From positions 47,683,311 through 47,747,310 of the forward strand of contig OY735224.1 of assembly GCA_963457665.1 (NCBI GenBank): a stretch of 64,000 bases of DNA, written 5' to 3'. The position numbers and the translations under genes were made by a program. Under the pieces are notes generated by a model. That model was not told where the DNA came from and ran no database searches. It worked only from the letters and a program-made list of their open reading frames with translations. Source of the stretch: Thysanoteuthis rhombus. Its lineage: Eukaryota; Mollusca; Cephalopoda; Oegopsida; Thysanoteuthidae. This document shows positions 1-12,568 of this stretch, one piece after another; the stretch's first letter is position 1; every line of letters begins with the position of its first letter.

Positions 1-416
1 TGTTCATAACCAAGCGTTGAAAGGAAGCCTCAGAAGCAATGTTTCAATGGTTTTTAACAACTTTCTTGAATGTAATAAAAAAAAGGATTGATTTTCCAAA
101 GTGTTCATAACCAAGCGTTGAAGGGAAGCCTCAGAAGCAATGTTTCAATGGTTTTTAACAACTTTCTTGAATGTAATAAAGAAAAAAAAGGATTGATTTT
201 CCAAAGTGTTCATAACTAAGCCTTGAAGGTAAGCCTCAGAAGCAATGTTTCACTGGTTTTTAACAACTTTCTTCAATGTAATAAAAAAAAAAGATGGATT
301 TTCCAAAGTGTTCATAACCAAGCGTTGAAGGGAAGCCTCAGAAGCAACAATTCAATCGTTTTTAACAACTTTCTTGAATGTAATAAAAAAAAAGGATTGA
401 TTTTCAAAAGTGTTCT

Positions 417-2448
417 TAACCAAGCCTGGAAGGGAAGCCTCAGAAGAAATGTTTCAATGGTTTTTAACAACTTTCTTGAATGTAATAAAAAAAAAAGATT
501 GATTTTCCAAAGTGTTCATAACCAAGACTTGAAGGGAAGCCTCAGAAGAAATGTTTCAATGGTTTTTAACAACTTTCTTGAATGTAATAAAAAAAAAAGA
601 TTGATTTTCCAGAGTGTTCATAACCAAGCCTTGAAGGGAAGCCTCAGAAGCAATGTTTCAATGGTTTCTAACAACTTTCTTTATTGTAATAGAAAGAAAG
701 GATTGATTCTCAAAAGTGCTCATAACCAAGCGTTGAAAGGAAGCCTCAGAAGCAATGTTTCAATGGTTTTTAACAACTTTCTTGAATGTAATAAAAAAAA
801 GGATTGATTTCCCAAAGTGTTCATATCCAAGCGTTGAAAGGAAGCCTCAGAAGCAATGTTTCAATGGTTTTTAACAACTTTCTTGAATGTAATAAAAAAA
901 AAGGATTGATTTTCCAAAGTGTTCATAACCAAGCGTTGAAGGGAAGCCTCAGAAGCAATGTTTCAATGGTTTTCAACAACTTTCTTGAATGTAATAAAAA
1001 AAAAGGATTGATTTTCCAAAGTGTTCATAACCAAGCGTTGAAGAGAAACCTCAGAAGAAATGTTTCAATGGTTTTTAACAACTTTCTTGAATGTAATAAA
1101 AAGAAAGGATTGATTTTCAAAAGTGTTTATAACCAAGCGTTGAAAGGAAGCCTCAGAAGCAATGTTTCCATGGTTTTTATCAACTTTCTTGAATGTAATA
1201 AAAAAAAAAAGATTGATTTTCCAAAGAGATCTTAACCAAGCGTTGAAGGGAAGCCTCAGAAGCAATGTTTCACTGGTTTTTAACAACTTTCTTGAATGTA
1301 ATAATAAAAAGGATTGATTTTCCAAAGTGTTCATAACCAAGCCTTGAAGGTAAGCCTCAGAAGGAATGTTTCACTGGTTTTTAACAACTTTCTTGAATGT
1401 AATAAAAAAAGGATTGATTTTCCAAAGTGTCCATATCCAAGCCTTGAGGAAATGCCCCAGAAGCAATGTTTCAATGGTTTTTAACAACTTTCTTGAATGT
1501 AATAAAAAAAAAGGATTGATTATCCAAAGTGTTCATAACCAAGCTTTCAAAGGATGCTTCAGAACAAATGTTTCAATGGTTTTTAACATCTTTTTCGAAT
1601 GTAATAAAAAAAAAAGGATTGATTCTCAAAAGTGTTCATAACCAAGCCTTGGAAAAAGAGACAGAAGCAATGTGTCAACGGTTTGTAAAAACTTTCTTGA
1701 ATGTAATAAAAAAAAAGGATTGATTTTCCAAAGTGTTCATAACCAAGCGTTGAAAGGAAGCCTCAGAAGCAATGTTTCACTGGTTTTTAACAACTTCCTT
1801 GAATGTAATATAAAAAAAGATTGATTTTCCAAAGAGTTCTTAACCAAGCCTTGAGGAGAAGCCTCAGGAGCAATGTTTCAATGGTTTTTAACAACTTTCT
1901 TGAATGTAATAAAAAAAAAAGATTGATTTTCCAAAATGTTCTTAACCAAGCCTGGAAGGGAAGCCTCAGAAGCAATGTTTCAATGGTTTTTAACAACTTT
2001 CTTGAATGTAATAAAAAAAAAGGATTGATTTTCCAAAGTGTTCATAACCAAGCGTTGAAAGGAAGCCTCAGAAGCAATGTTTCAATGGTTTTAAACAACT
2101 TTCTTAAATGTAATGAAAAAAAGATTGATTTTCCAAAGTGTCCATATCCAAGCCTTGAAAGGAAGCCTCAGAAGCAATTTTTCAATGGTTTTTAACAACT
2201 TTCTCGAATGTAATAAAAAGAAAGGATTGATTTTCCAAAGTGTTCATAACCAAGCTTTCAAGGGATGCTTCAGAAGAAATGTTTCAATGGTTTTTAACAT
2301 CTTTTTCGAATGTAATAAAAAAAAAGGATTGATATTCAAAAGTGTTCATAACCAAGCCTTGAAAAAAAGACTCAGAAGAAATGTTTCAATGGTTTGTAAA
2401 AACTTTCTTGAATGTAATAAAGAAAAGATTGATTTTCCAGAGTTTTCA
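417..2448 (+). repeat. Satellite A higher-order block, copy 1 (2032 bp)
   Basis: Twenty monomers that recur at exactly +2032 bp. Every reading-frame boundary within the block reappears at that offset (for example 804/2836, 1366/3398, 1787/3819, 2113/4145), so no net insertion or deletion separates the copies. Homopolymer A-runs that I compared base by base also agree. The upstream break is at 416/2448. Confidence 0.93.
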
Positions 2449-4491
2449 TAACCAAGCCTGGAAGGGAAGCCTCAGAAGAAATGTTTCAATGGTTTTTAAC
2501 AACTTTCTTGAATGTAATAAAAAAAAAAGATTGATTTTCCAAAGTGTTCATAACCAAGACTTGAAGGGAAGCCTCAGAAGAAATGTTTCAATGGTTTTTA
2601 ACAACTTTCTTGAATGTAATAAAAAAAAAAGATTGATTTTCCAGAGTGTTCATAACCAAGCCTTGAAGGGAAGCCTCAGAAGCAATGTTTCAATGGTTTC
2701 TAACAACTTTCTTTATTGTAATAGAAAGAAAGGATTGATTCTCAAAAGTGCTCATAACCAAGCGTTGAAAGGAAGCCTCAGAAGCAATGTTTCAATGGTT
2801 TTTAACAACTTTCTTGAATGTAATAAAAAAAAGGATTGATTTCCCAAAGTGTTCATATCCAAGCGTTGAAAGGAAGCCTCAGAAGCAATGTTTCAATGGT
2901 TTTTAACAACTTTCTTGAATGTAATAAAAAAAAAGGATTGATTTTCCAAAGTGTTCATAACCAAGCGTTGAAGGGAAGCCTCAGAAGCAATGTTTCAATG
3001 GTTTTCAACAACTTTCTTGAATGTAATAAAAAAAAAGGATTGATTTTCCAAAGTGTTCATAACCAAGCGTTGAAGAGAAACCTCAGAAGAAATGTTTCAA
3101 TGGTTTTTAACAACTTTCTTGAATGTAATAAAAAGAAAGGATTGATTTTCAAAAGTGTTTATAACCAAGCGTTGAAAGGAAGCCTCAGAAGCAATGTTTC
3201 CATGGTTTTTATCAACTTTCTTGAATGTAATAAAAAAAAAAAGATTGATTTTCCAAAGAGATCTTAACCAAGCGTTGAAGGGAAGCCTCAGAAGCAATGT
3301 TTCACTGGTTTTTAACAACTTTCTTGAATGTAATAATAAAAAGGATTGATTTTCCAAAGTGTTCATAACCAAGCCTTGAAGGTAAGCCTCAGAAGGAATG
3401 TTTCACTGGTTTTTAACAACTTTCTTGAATGTAATAAAAAAAGGATTGATTTTCCAAAGTGTCCATATCCAAGCCTTGAGGAAATGCCCCAGAAGCAATG
3501 TTTCAATGGTTTTTAACAACTTTCTTGAATGTAATAAAAAAAAAGGATTGATTATCCAAAGTGTTCATAACCAAGCTTTCAAAGGATGCTTCAGAACAAA
3601 TGTTTCAATGGTTTTTAACATCTTTTTCGAATGTAATAAAAAAAAAAGGATTGATTCTCAAAAGTGTTCATAACCAAGCCTTGGAAAAAGAGACAGAAGC
3701 AATGTGTCAACGGTTTGTAAAAACTTTCTTGAATGTAATAAAAAAAAAGGATTGATTTTCCAAAGTGTTCATAACCAAGCGTTGAAAGGAAGCCTCAGAA
3801 GCAATGTTTCACTGGTTTTTAACAACTTCCTTGAATGTAATATAAAAAAAGATTGATTTTCCAAAGAGTTCTTAACCAAGCCTTGAGGAGAAGCCTCAGG
3901 AGCAATGTTTCAATGGTTTTTAACAACTTTCTTGAATGTAATAAAAAAAAAAGATTGATTTTCCAAAATGTTCTTAACCAAGCCTGGAAGGGAAGCCTCA
4001 GAAGCAATGTTTCAATGGTTTTTAACAACTTTCTTGAATGTAATAAAAAAAAAGGATTGATTTTCCAAAGTGTTCATAACCAAGCGTTGAAAGGAAGCCT
4101 CAGAAGCAATGTTTCAATGGTTTTAAACAACTTTCTTAAATGTAATGAAAAAAAGATTGATTTTCCAAAGTGTCCATATCCAAGCCTTGAAAGGAAGCCT
4201 CAGAAGCAATTTTTCAATGGTTTTTAACAACTTTCTCGAATGTAATAAAAAGAAAGGATTGATTTTCCAAAGTGTTCATAACCAAGCTTTCAAGGGATGC
4301 TTCAGAAGAAATGTTTCAATGGTTTTTAACATCTTTTTCGAATGTAATAAAAAAAAAGGATTGATATTCAAAAGTGTTCATAACCAAGCCTTGAAAAAAA
4401 GACTCAGAAGAAATGTTTCAATGGTTTGTAAAAACTTTCTTGAATGTAATAAAGAAAAGATTGATTTTCCAGAGTTTTCATAACCAAGCCT
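2449..4491 (+). repeat. Satellite A higher-order block, copy 2 (2032 bp)
   Basis: Second copy of the 417-2448 block. Identity stops at 4492, where this copy reads caagccttgaag and the first reads caagcctggaag. A very recent tandem duplication or an assembly duplication would both give this pattern; the sequence alone does not decide. Confidence 0.93.
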
Positions 4492-7400
4492 TGAAGGGAA
4501 GCCTCAGAAGCAATGTTTCAATGGTTTCTAACAACTTTCTTTATTGTAATAGAAAGAAAGGATTGATTCTCAAAAGTGTTCATAACCAAGCGTTGAAAGG
4601 AAGCCTCAGAAGCAATGTTTCGATGGTTTTTAACATCTTTTTCGATGTAATAAGAAAAAAAAGATTGATTCTCAAAAGTGTTCATAACCAAGCGTTGAAA
4701 GGAAGCCTCAGAAGCAATGTTTCAATGTTTTGTAACAACTTTTTTGAATGTAATAAAAAAAAAAATTGATTTTCCAAAGTGTTCATAACCAAGCGTTGAA
4801 GGGAAGCCTCAGAAGCAATGTTTCAATGGTTTTTAACAACTTTCTTAAATGTAATAAAAAAAAGGATTGATTTTCCAAAGTGTTCATAACCAAGCCTTGA
4901 AGGGAAGCCTCAGAAGCAATGTTTCAATGGTTTGTAACAACTTTCTTGAATGTAATAAAAAAAAGGATTGATTTTCCAAAGTGTCCATATCCAAGCCTTG
5001 AAGGGAAGCCATAGAAGATATTTCAATGGTTTTTAACATCTTTTTCGATGTAATAAGAAAAAAAAGGATTGATTCTCCAAAGTGTTCATAACCAAGCCTT
5101 GAAGGGAAGCCTCAGAAGCAATGTTTCAATGGTTTTTAACAACTTTCTTGAATGTAATAAAAAAAAAGGATTGATTTTCCAAAGTGTTCATAACCAAGCG
5201 TTGAAGGGAAGCCTCAGAAGCAATGTTTCAATGGTTTTTAACAACTTCCTTGAATGTAATAAAAAAAAAGGATTGATTTCCCAAAGTGTTCTTAACCAAG
5301 CCTGGAAGGGAAGCCTCAGAAGCAATGTTTCAATGGTTTTTAACAACTTTCTTGAATGTAATAAAAAAAAAAGATTGATTTTCCAGAGTGTTCATAACCA
5401 AGCGTTGAAGGGAAGCCTCAGAAGAAATGTTTCAATGGTTTTTAACAACTTTCTTGAATGTAATAAAAAAAAAAATGATTTTCCAAAGTGTTCATAACTA
5501 ACCCTTGAGGAGAAGCCTCAGAAGCAATGTTTCAATGGTTTTTAACAACTTTCTTGAATGTTATAAAAAAAAGGATTGGTTTCCCAAAGTGTTCATAACC
5601 AAGCGTTGAATGGAAGCCTCAGAAGCAATGTTTCAATGGTTTTTAACAATTTTCTTGAATGTAATAAAAGAAAAAGATTGATTTTCCAAAGTTTTCATAA
5701 CCAAGCCTTGAGGAGAAGCCTTAGAAGCAATGTTTCGATGGTTTTTAACAATTTTCTTGGATGTAATAAAAAAAGAGGATCGATTTTCCAAAGTGTCCAT
5801 ATCCAAGCCTTGAAGGGAAGCCATGGAAGATATTTCAATGGTTTTTAGCATCTTTTTCAAATGTGATAAAAAAAAAGGATTGATTCTCAAAAGTGTTCAT
5901 AACCAAGCCTTGGAAAAAGACACAGAAGCAATGTGTCAACGGTTTGTAAAAACTTTCTTGAATGTAATAAAAAAAAAGGATTGATTTTCCAAAGTGTTCA
6001 TAACCAAGCGTTGAAAGGAAGCCTCAGAAGAAATGTTTCAATGGTTTTTAACAACTTCCTTGAATGTAATATAAAAAAAGATTGATTTTCCAAAGAGTTC
6101 TTAACCAAGCCTTGAGGAGAAGCCCCAGAAGCAATGTTTCAATGGTTTTTAACAACTTTCTTGAATGTAATAAAAAAAAAAGATTGATTTTCCAAAATGT
6201 TCTTAACCAAGCCTGGAAGGGAAGCCTCAGAAGCAATGTTTCAATGGTTTTTAATAACTTTCTTGAATGTAATAAAAAAAAAAGATTGATTTTCCAAAGT
6301 GTTCATAACCAAGCCTGGAAGGGAAGCCTCAGAAGCAATGTTTCAATGGTTTTTAACAACTTTCTTCAATGTAATAAAAAAAAAGGATTGATTTTCCAAA
6401 GTGTTCATAACCAAACCTTGAAGGGAAGGCTCAGAAGCAATGTTTCAATGGTTTTTAACAACTTTCTTGAATGTAATAAAAAAAAGGATTGATTTTCCAA
6501 AGTGTTCATAACCAAACCTTGAAGGGAAGCCTCAGAAGCAATGTTTCAATGGTTTTTAACAACTCTCTTGAATGTAATAAAAAAAAAAGATTGATTTTCC
6601 AAAGTGTTCATAACCAAACCTTAAGGGGAAGCCTCAGAAGCAATGTTTCAATGGTTTTTAACAACTTTCTTGAATGTAATAAAGAGAAAAAGGATCGATT
6701 TTCCAAAGTGTTCATAACTAAGCCTTGAAGGGAAGCCTCAGAAGAAATGTTTCAATGGTTTTTAACAACTTTCTTGAATGTAATAAAAAAAAAATGATTT
6801 TCCAAAGTGTTCATAACTAACCCTTGAGGACAAGCCTCAGAAGAAATGTTTCAATGGTTTTTAACATCTTTTTCGAATGTAATAAAAAAAAGAATTGGTT
6901 TCCCAAAGTGTTCATAACCAAGCGTTGAATGGAAGCCTCAGAAGCAATGTTTCAATGGTTTTTAACAACTTTCTTGAATGTAATAAAAAAAAAGATTGAT
7001 TTTCCAAAGTGTTCATAACCAAGCCTTGAGGAGAAGCCTCAGAAGCAATGTTTCAATGGTTTTTAACAACTTTCTTGAATGTAATAAAAAAAAAAGATTG
7101 ATTTTCCAAAGTGTTCATAACCAAGCCTTGAGGAGAAGCCTCAGAAGCAATGTTTCGATGGTTTTTAACAACTTTCTTGAATGTAATAAAAAAAAAAAAG
7201 GATTGATTTTCCAAAGTGTCCATATCCAAGCCTTGAAGGGAAGCCATGGAAGATATTTCAATGGTTTTTAGCATCTTTTTCGAATGTAATAAAAAAAAAA
7301 GGATTGATTCTCAAAAGTGTTCATAACCAAGCCTTGGAAAAAGACACAGAAGCAATGTGTCAACGGTTTGTAAAAACTTTCTTGAATGTAATAAAAAAAA

Positions 7401-8215
7401 AGGATTGATTTTCCAAAGTGTTCTTAACCAAGCGTTGAAAGGAAGCCTCAGAAGAAATGTTTTAATGGTTTTTAACAACTTTCTTGAATGTAATATAAAA
7501 AAAGATTGATTTTCCAAAGAATTCTAACCAAGCCTTGAGGAGAAGCCCCAGAAGCAATGTTTCAATGGTTTTTAACAACTTTCTTGAATGTAATAAAAAA
7601 AAAATGATTTTCCAAAGTGTTCATAACTAACCCTTGAGGAGAAGCCTCAGAAGAAATGTTTCAATGGTTTTTAACATCTTTTTCGAATGTAATAAAAAAA
7701 AGAATTGGTTTCCCAAAGTGTTCATAACCAAGCCTGGAAGGGAAGCCTCAGAAGCAATGTTTCAATGGTTTTTAACAACTTTCTTGAATGTAATAAAAAA
7801 AAGGATTGATTTCCCAGAGTGTTCATATCCAAGCGTTGAAAGGAAGCCTCAGAAGCAATGTTTCAATGGTTTTTAACATCTTTCTTGAATGTAATAAAAA
7901 AAAAAGATTGATTTTCCAAAGTGTTCATAACCAAGCCTTGAGGAGAAGCCTCAGAAGCAATGTTTCGATGGTTTTTAACAACTTTCTTGAATGTAATAAA
8001 AAAAAAGGATCGATTTTCCAAAGTGTCCATATCCAAGACTTGAAGGGAAGCCATGGAAGATATTTCAATGGTTTTTAGCATCTTTTTCGAATGTAATAAA
8101 AAAAAAAGGATTGATTCTCAAAAGTGTTCATAACCAAGCCTTGGAAAAAGACACAGAAGCAATGTGTCAACGGTTTGTAAAAACTTTCTTGAATGTAATA
8201 AAAAAAAAGATTGAT

Positions 8216-9298
8216 TTTCCAAAGTGTTCATAACCAAGCGTTGAAAGGAAGCCTCAAAAGCAATGTTTCAATGGTTTTTAACAACTTTCTTTGATGTAAT
8301 AAAGAAAAATGATTGATTTTCCAAAGTGTTCATAACCAAACCTTGAAGGGAAGCCTCAGAAGCAATGTTTCAATGGTTTTTAACAACTTTCTTGAATGTA
8401 ATAAAAAAAAAGATTGATTTTCCATAGAGTTCTTAACCAAGCCTTGAGGAGAAGCCTCAGAAGCAATGTTTCAATGGATTGATTTTCCAAAGTGTTCATA
8501 ACCAAGCGTTGAAGGGAAGCCTCAGAAGCAATGTTTCAATGGTTTTTAATAACTTTCTTGAATGTAATAAAAAGAAAGGATTGATTTTCAAAGGGGTTCT
8601 TAACCAAGCCTTGAGGAGAAGCCTCAGAAGCAATGTTTCAATGGTTTTTAACAACTTTCTTGAATGTAATAAAAAAAAAGGATTGATTTTCCAAAGTGTT
8701 CATAACCATGCGTTGAACGGAAGCCTCAGAAGCAATGTTCCAATAGTTTTTAATAACTTTCTTTATTGTAATAAAAAGAAAGGATTGATTTTCCAAAGTG
8801 TTCATAACCAAGCCTTGAGGAGAAGCCTCAGAAGCAATGTTTCGATGGTTTTTAACAACTTTCTTGAATGTAATAAAAAAAAAGATTGATTTTCCAAAGT
8901 GTTTATAACCAAGCGTTGAAGGGAAGCCTCAAAAGCAATGTTTAAATGGTTTTTAACAACTTTCTTGGATGTAATAAAAAAAAAGGATTGATTTTCCAAA
9001 GTGTTCATAACCAAGCCTTGAAGGGAAGCCTCAGAAGCAATGTTTCAATGGTTTTTAACAACTTTCTTGAATGTAATAAAAAAAAAACATTGATTTTCCA
9101 AAGTGTTCATAACCAAGCCTGGAAGGGAAGCCTCAGAAGCAATGTTTCAATGGTTTTTAACAACTTTCTTGAATGTAATAAAAAAAAAGATTGATTTTCC
9201 AAAGAGTTCTTAGCCAAGCCTGGAAGGGATGCCTCAAAAGCAATGTTTCAATTGTTTGTAACAACTTTCTTGAATGTAATAAAAAAAAAAAAATTGAT
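8216..9298 (+). repeat. Satellite A higher-order block of ~1.1 kb, first copy
   Basis: This shares rare monomer variants, in order, with 9703-10925: ctttctttgatg, tccatagagttc, a ttcaaaggggttc variant, ataaccatgcgttgaacgg, a tgtttaaatgg variant and agttcttagcc. The offset steps from 1487 to 1524 across a 37-bp deletion in this copy (near 8475, fusing tttcaatgg to attgattttcc), then to 1627 where the other copy has one extra monomer. Confidence 0.85.
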
Positions 9299-9702
9299 TT
9301 TCCAAAGTGTTCATATCCAAGACTTGAAGGGAAGCCATGGAAGATATTTCAATGGTTTTTAGCATCTTTTTCGAATGTAATAAAAAAAAAAGGATTGATT
9401 CTCAAAAGTGTTCATAACCAAGCCTTGGAAAAAGACACAGAAGCAATGTGTCAACGGTTTGTAAAAACTTTCTTGAATGTAATAAAAAAAAAGATTGATT
9501 TTCCAAAGTGTTCATAACCAAGCGTTGAAAGGAAGCCTCAGAAGAAATGTTTCAATGGTTTTTAACAACTTCCTTGAATGTAATATAAAAAAAGATTGAT
9601 TTTCCAAAGAGTTCTTAACCAAGCCTTGAGGAGAAGCCTCAGAAGCAATGTTTCAATGGTTTTTAACAACTTTCTTGAATGTAATAAAAAAAAAAGATTG
9701 AT

Positions 9703-10925
9703 TTTCCAAAATGTTCTTAACCAAGCCTGGAAGGGAAGCCTCAAAAGCAATGTTTCAATAGTTTTTAACAACTTTCTTTGATGTAATAAAGAAAAAGGAT
9801 TGATTTTCCAAAGTGTTCATAACCAAACCTTGAAGGGAAGCCTCAGAAGCAATGTTTCAATGGTTTTTAACAACTTTCTTGAATGTAATAAAAAAAAAGA
9901 TTGATTTTCCATAGAGTTCTTAACCAAGCCTTGAGGAGAAGCCCCAGAAGCAATATTTCAATGGTTTTTAACAACTTTCTTGAATGTAATAAAAAAAAAG
10001 GATTGATTTTCCAAAGTGTTCATAACCAAGCGTTGAAGGGAAGCCTCAGAAGAAATGTTTCAATGGTTTTTAATAACTTTCTTGAATGTAATAAAAAGAA
10101 AGGATTGATTTTCAAAGGGGTTCTTAACCAAGCCTTGAGGAGAAGCCTCAGAAGCAATGTTTCAATGGTTTTTAACAACTTTCTTGAATGTAATAAAAAA
10201 AAAGGATTGATTTTCCAAAGTGTTCATAACCATGCGTTGAACGGAAGCCTCAGAAGCAATGTTCCAATAGTTTTTAATAACTTTCTTTATTGTAATAAAA
10301 AGAAAGGATTGATTTTCCAAAGTGTTCATAACCAAGCCTTGAAAGGAAGCCTCAGAAGCAATGTTTCAATGGTTTTTAACAACTTTCTTGAATGTAATAA
10401 AAAAAAAAGATTGATTTTCCAAAGTGTTTATAACCAAGCGTTGAAGGGAAGCCTCAGAAGCAGTGTTTCAATGGTTTTTAACAACTTTCTTGAATGTAAT
10501 AAAAAAAAAGGATTGATTTTCCAAAGTGTTCATAACCAAGCCTGGAAGGGAAGCCTCAAAAGCAATGTTTAAATGGTTTTTAACAACTTTCTTGGATGTA
10601 ATAAAAAAAAAGGATTGATTTTCCAAAGTGTTCATAACCAAGCCTTGAAGGGAAGCCTCAGAAGCAATGTTTCAATGGTTTTTAACAACTTTCTTGAATG
10701 TAATAAAAAAAAAACATTGATTTTCCAAAGTGTTCATAACCAAGCCTGGAAGGGAAGCCTCAGAAGCAATGTTTCAATGGTTTTTAACAACTTTCTTGAA
10801 TGTAATAAAAAAAAAGATTGATTTTCCAAAGAGTTCTTAGCCAAGCCTGGAAGGGATGCCTCAAAAGCAATGTTTCAATTGTTTGTAACAACTTTCTTGA
10901 ATGTAATAAAAAAAAAAAAATTGAT
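9703..10925 (+). repeat. Satellite A higher-order block of ~1.2 kb, second copy
   Basis: Partner of 8216-9298. It keeps the 37 bp missing from the first copy and has one additional ~103-bp monomer near 10440-10545. About 400 bp of other monomers (9299-9702) lie between the two copies. Confidence 0.85.
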
Positions 10926-11434
10926 TTTCCAAAGTGTTCATAACCAAGCCTTGAAGGGAAGCCTCAGAAGCAATGTTTCAATGGTTTTTAACAACTTTCT
11001 TGAATGTAATAAAAAAAAAAGATTGATTTTCCAAAGTGTTCATAACCAAGCCTGGAAGGGAAGCCTCAGAAGCAATGTTTCACTGGTTTTTCACAACTTT
11101 CTTGAATGTAATAAAAAAAAAAAAGGATTGATTTTCCAAAGTGTTCATAACCAAGCGTTGAATGGAAGCCTCAAAAGAAATGTTTCAATAGTTTTTAACA
11201 ACTTTCTTTATTGTAATAAAAAGAAAGGATTGATTTTCCAAAGTTTTCATAACCAAGCCTTGAAGAGAAGCCTCAGAAGAAATGTTTCCATGGTTTTTAA
11301 CAACTTTCTTGAATGTAATAAAAAAAAGGATTGATTTTCCAAAGTGTTTATAAGCAAGCCTTGCAGGGAAGCCACATAAGAAATGTTCCAATGTTTTTTA
11401 ACAACTTTCTTCAATGTAATAAGAAGAAAAGATT

Positions 11435-11719
11435 GAAAAACTGATCTCCATGAAACCCTCAAAAGAAGAAGGAATCAAGCAAAGAATCACACTAGGATGG
11501 CAAGCCTCTGGCAGAGCTAGCTCAACCTTCAAAAATAATAGGATCCCATTAATCCTAAAGAGAAAGGTGTATAACCAATGCATCCTCCCAATAATCACTT
11601 AACTTAACCAAGAGACAGACTCGTAAGCTAGGAACCATGCAACATGCATATGAAAGAATAATGATAAAGCAGTGTGGCAAATCCTTGGGAGGGTCTATGT
11701 CCAACGACGGACAATAAAA
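11435..11719 (+). pseudogene. RTE-like reverse transcriptase C-terminal fragment, broken
   Basis: Translation from about 11441 gives a stretch with IKQRITLGWQASG, LILKRKVYNQCILPII and, after an in-frame TAA where a Tyr codon would be expected, further stops. It then jumps to a shortened version of the tail found in the 1236-bp units (accatgcaacatgcatatgaaag, then cagtgtggcaaatcc). The Gly-Trp, Phe-Lys and Lys-Arg-Lys-Val pattern before a 'Cys-x-Leu-Pro' block is typical of the region just after the RT catalytic core in RTE/Jockey-like LINE proteins of animals. This fragment reaches further 5' into the RT than any later unit and sits exactly where satellite A ends. About 250 bp of tail are deleted internally. 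It is a dead fragment, possibly the remnant of the element that seeded the array to its right. Confidence 0.75.
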
Positions 11720-11723
11720 GACT

Positions 11724-11753
11724 GATGATGATGATCATCATCATCATCATCAT
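11724..11753. repeat. Self-complementary (ATG)n/(CAT)n microsatellite
   Basis: A run of gat/atg triplets changes into cat triplets, so the tract is nearly its own reverse complement and could fold into a hairpin. It directly follows the RTE tail, as expected for a LINE 3' end, and directly precedes the leader of unit 1. Confidence 0.9.
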
Positions 11754-12037
11754 GACATAGCCATGAAATATAATCCATGAAAACGTTTCCAAATATGGTC
11801 AAGCTTATTTCCGTATGATCGGTAAACGTTCTCACCATGACAACCCAACGTCATCTTAATGTTTTGCCGTATCGGATGAAAACTGTGCAAAATTCTTGTT
11901 TTATCAACAATAGTATAAAGATTTCTTCCATTTACTGTTAAGATTGCATTGAACCCAGTTTTTGTCTTTTCAAAACAAATTTAATAGCAGTTAACAAAAA
12001 TCAACTGAACATATCGTATCAAGAAAAACGGTCCAAC

Positions 12038-12568
12038 ATGAGCAACAAAAGAAGCCAGCCAACCAAACCATCTGCAGCATCAGAAACCGTCGAAATGTCC
12101 ATTACACCCTTTATCATAGAGGTGGCTGAGGACCCACCCATCGCTATGAGTCCTCCAATGTGCACGCTGGATATTGAGAGACTGTTGCCAGGCGTAGAAG
12201 GAGCCTCAACATCTGTTGGTACTGTCCTAGCTGTGGTAGAGGCTCCTTCTCTCTGGGTGAACTTCAGTCAACTATCACCTAGGATTGAGGAAGCTTCAAC
12301 ATCTACCATAGCGGCAGCTAATCGGGTTCATCTTCCTCAACCAATATTGCCTAGCAATACTTCTGCAGTGAATCAGAGGATGAAGCTAAAGCATCGCCTT
12401 CTACTTATTGCCTTGGCATTTTTGATTGTCATTGCATTGACATTAAGTATAGTTTTGGCCATTGCAGCTACTATATATAATGTGATTTTTGAAATTATAT
12501 GTATGCTGGCTATGTATTCTATATTGGTTTATCTTTGCCACCAAGATTTGAAAATTGAGAGGCTTTGA
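12038..12568 (+). CDS. Unit 1 ORF: 176-aa protein with two predicted membrane helices, unknown function
   Basis: Intact ATG-to-TGA frame of 176 codons. I do not recognise the family. Residues 1-112 are polar and rich in Ser, Thr and Pro, with the block ITPFIIEV at about 22-29. A basic patch, RMKLKHR (114-120), precedes a long hydrophobic helix (about 121-143, LLLIALAFLIVIAL...). A second helix (about 147-167, ending SILVYLC) follows, then a short charged tail ending IERL. By the positive-inside rule the N-terminus would be cytosolic and the two helices a membrane hairpin. No signal peptide is seen. The TGA overlaps the opening of a second frame that runs into the RTE tail. Compared with later copies this one has many amino-acid changes (K10, A30, W73, S78 and others), which argues against strong purifying selection. 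It could be a functional gene, or just the preserved internal part of a retroelement. Confidence 0.45.
   Translation: MSNKRSQPTKPSAASETVEMSITPFIIEVAEDPPIAMSPPMCTLDIERLLPGVEGASTSVGTVLAVVEAPSLWVNFSQLSPRIEEASTSTIAAANRVHLPQPILPSNTSAVNQRMKLKHRLLLIALAFLIVIALTLSIVLAIAATIYNVIFEIICMLAMYSILVYLCHQDLKIERL

Larger units (their letters stand above)
1..11430 (+). repeat. Satellite A array, ~102-bp monomer
   Basis: About 112 head-to-tail monomers. Each carries the anchors ttcataaccaagc, gaagcctcagaagcaatg and taacaactttcttgaatg, then a run of 8-13 A and a short ttgattttcc linker. The first monomer starts repeat at 1, 102, 207 and 309, so the period is 101-105 and varies mainly through the A-run. Because 102 bp is 34 codons, translation gives the same ~34-residue block again and again in several frames on both strands; A-run changes break these frames, so they are not taken as genes. 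Several monomer variants (for example one with gtgtcaacggtttg) recur at irregular spacing and mark higher-order blocks. The array continues beyond the left edge. Homogeneity is much higher than in the related zone at 25-34 kb. Confidence 0.97.

Noticed and set aside
223..1235. Long open frames with 34-residue repeats in satellite A as a repeat-protein gene
   Set aside because: They follow from a 102-bp period, occur on both strands and in different frames, and are broken whenever the A-run changes length.
1..11430. CRISPR array (regular ~100-bp repeats)
   Set aside because: Monomers are similar over their whole length with no unique spacers; the context is eukaryotic satellite.
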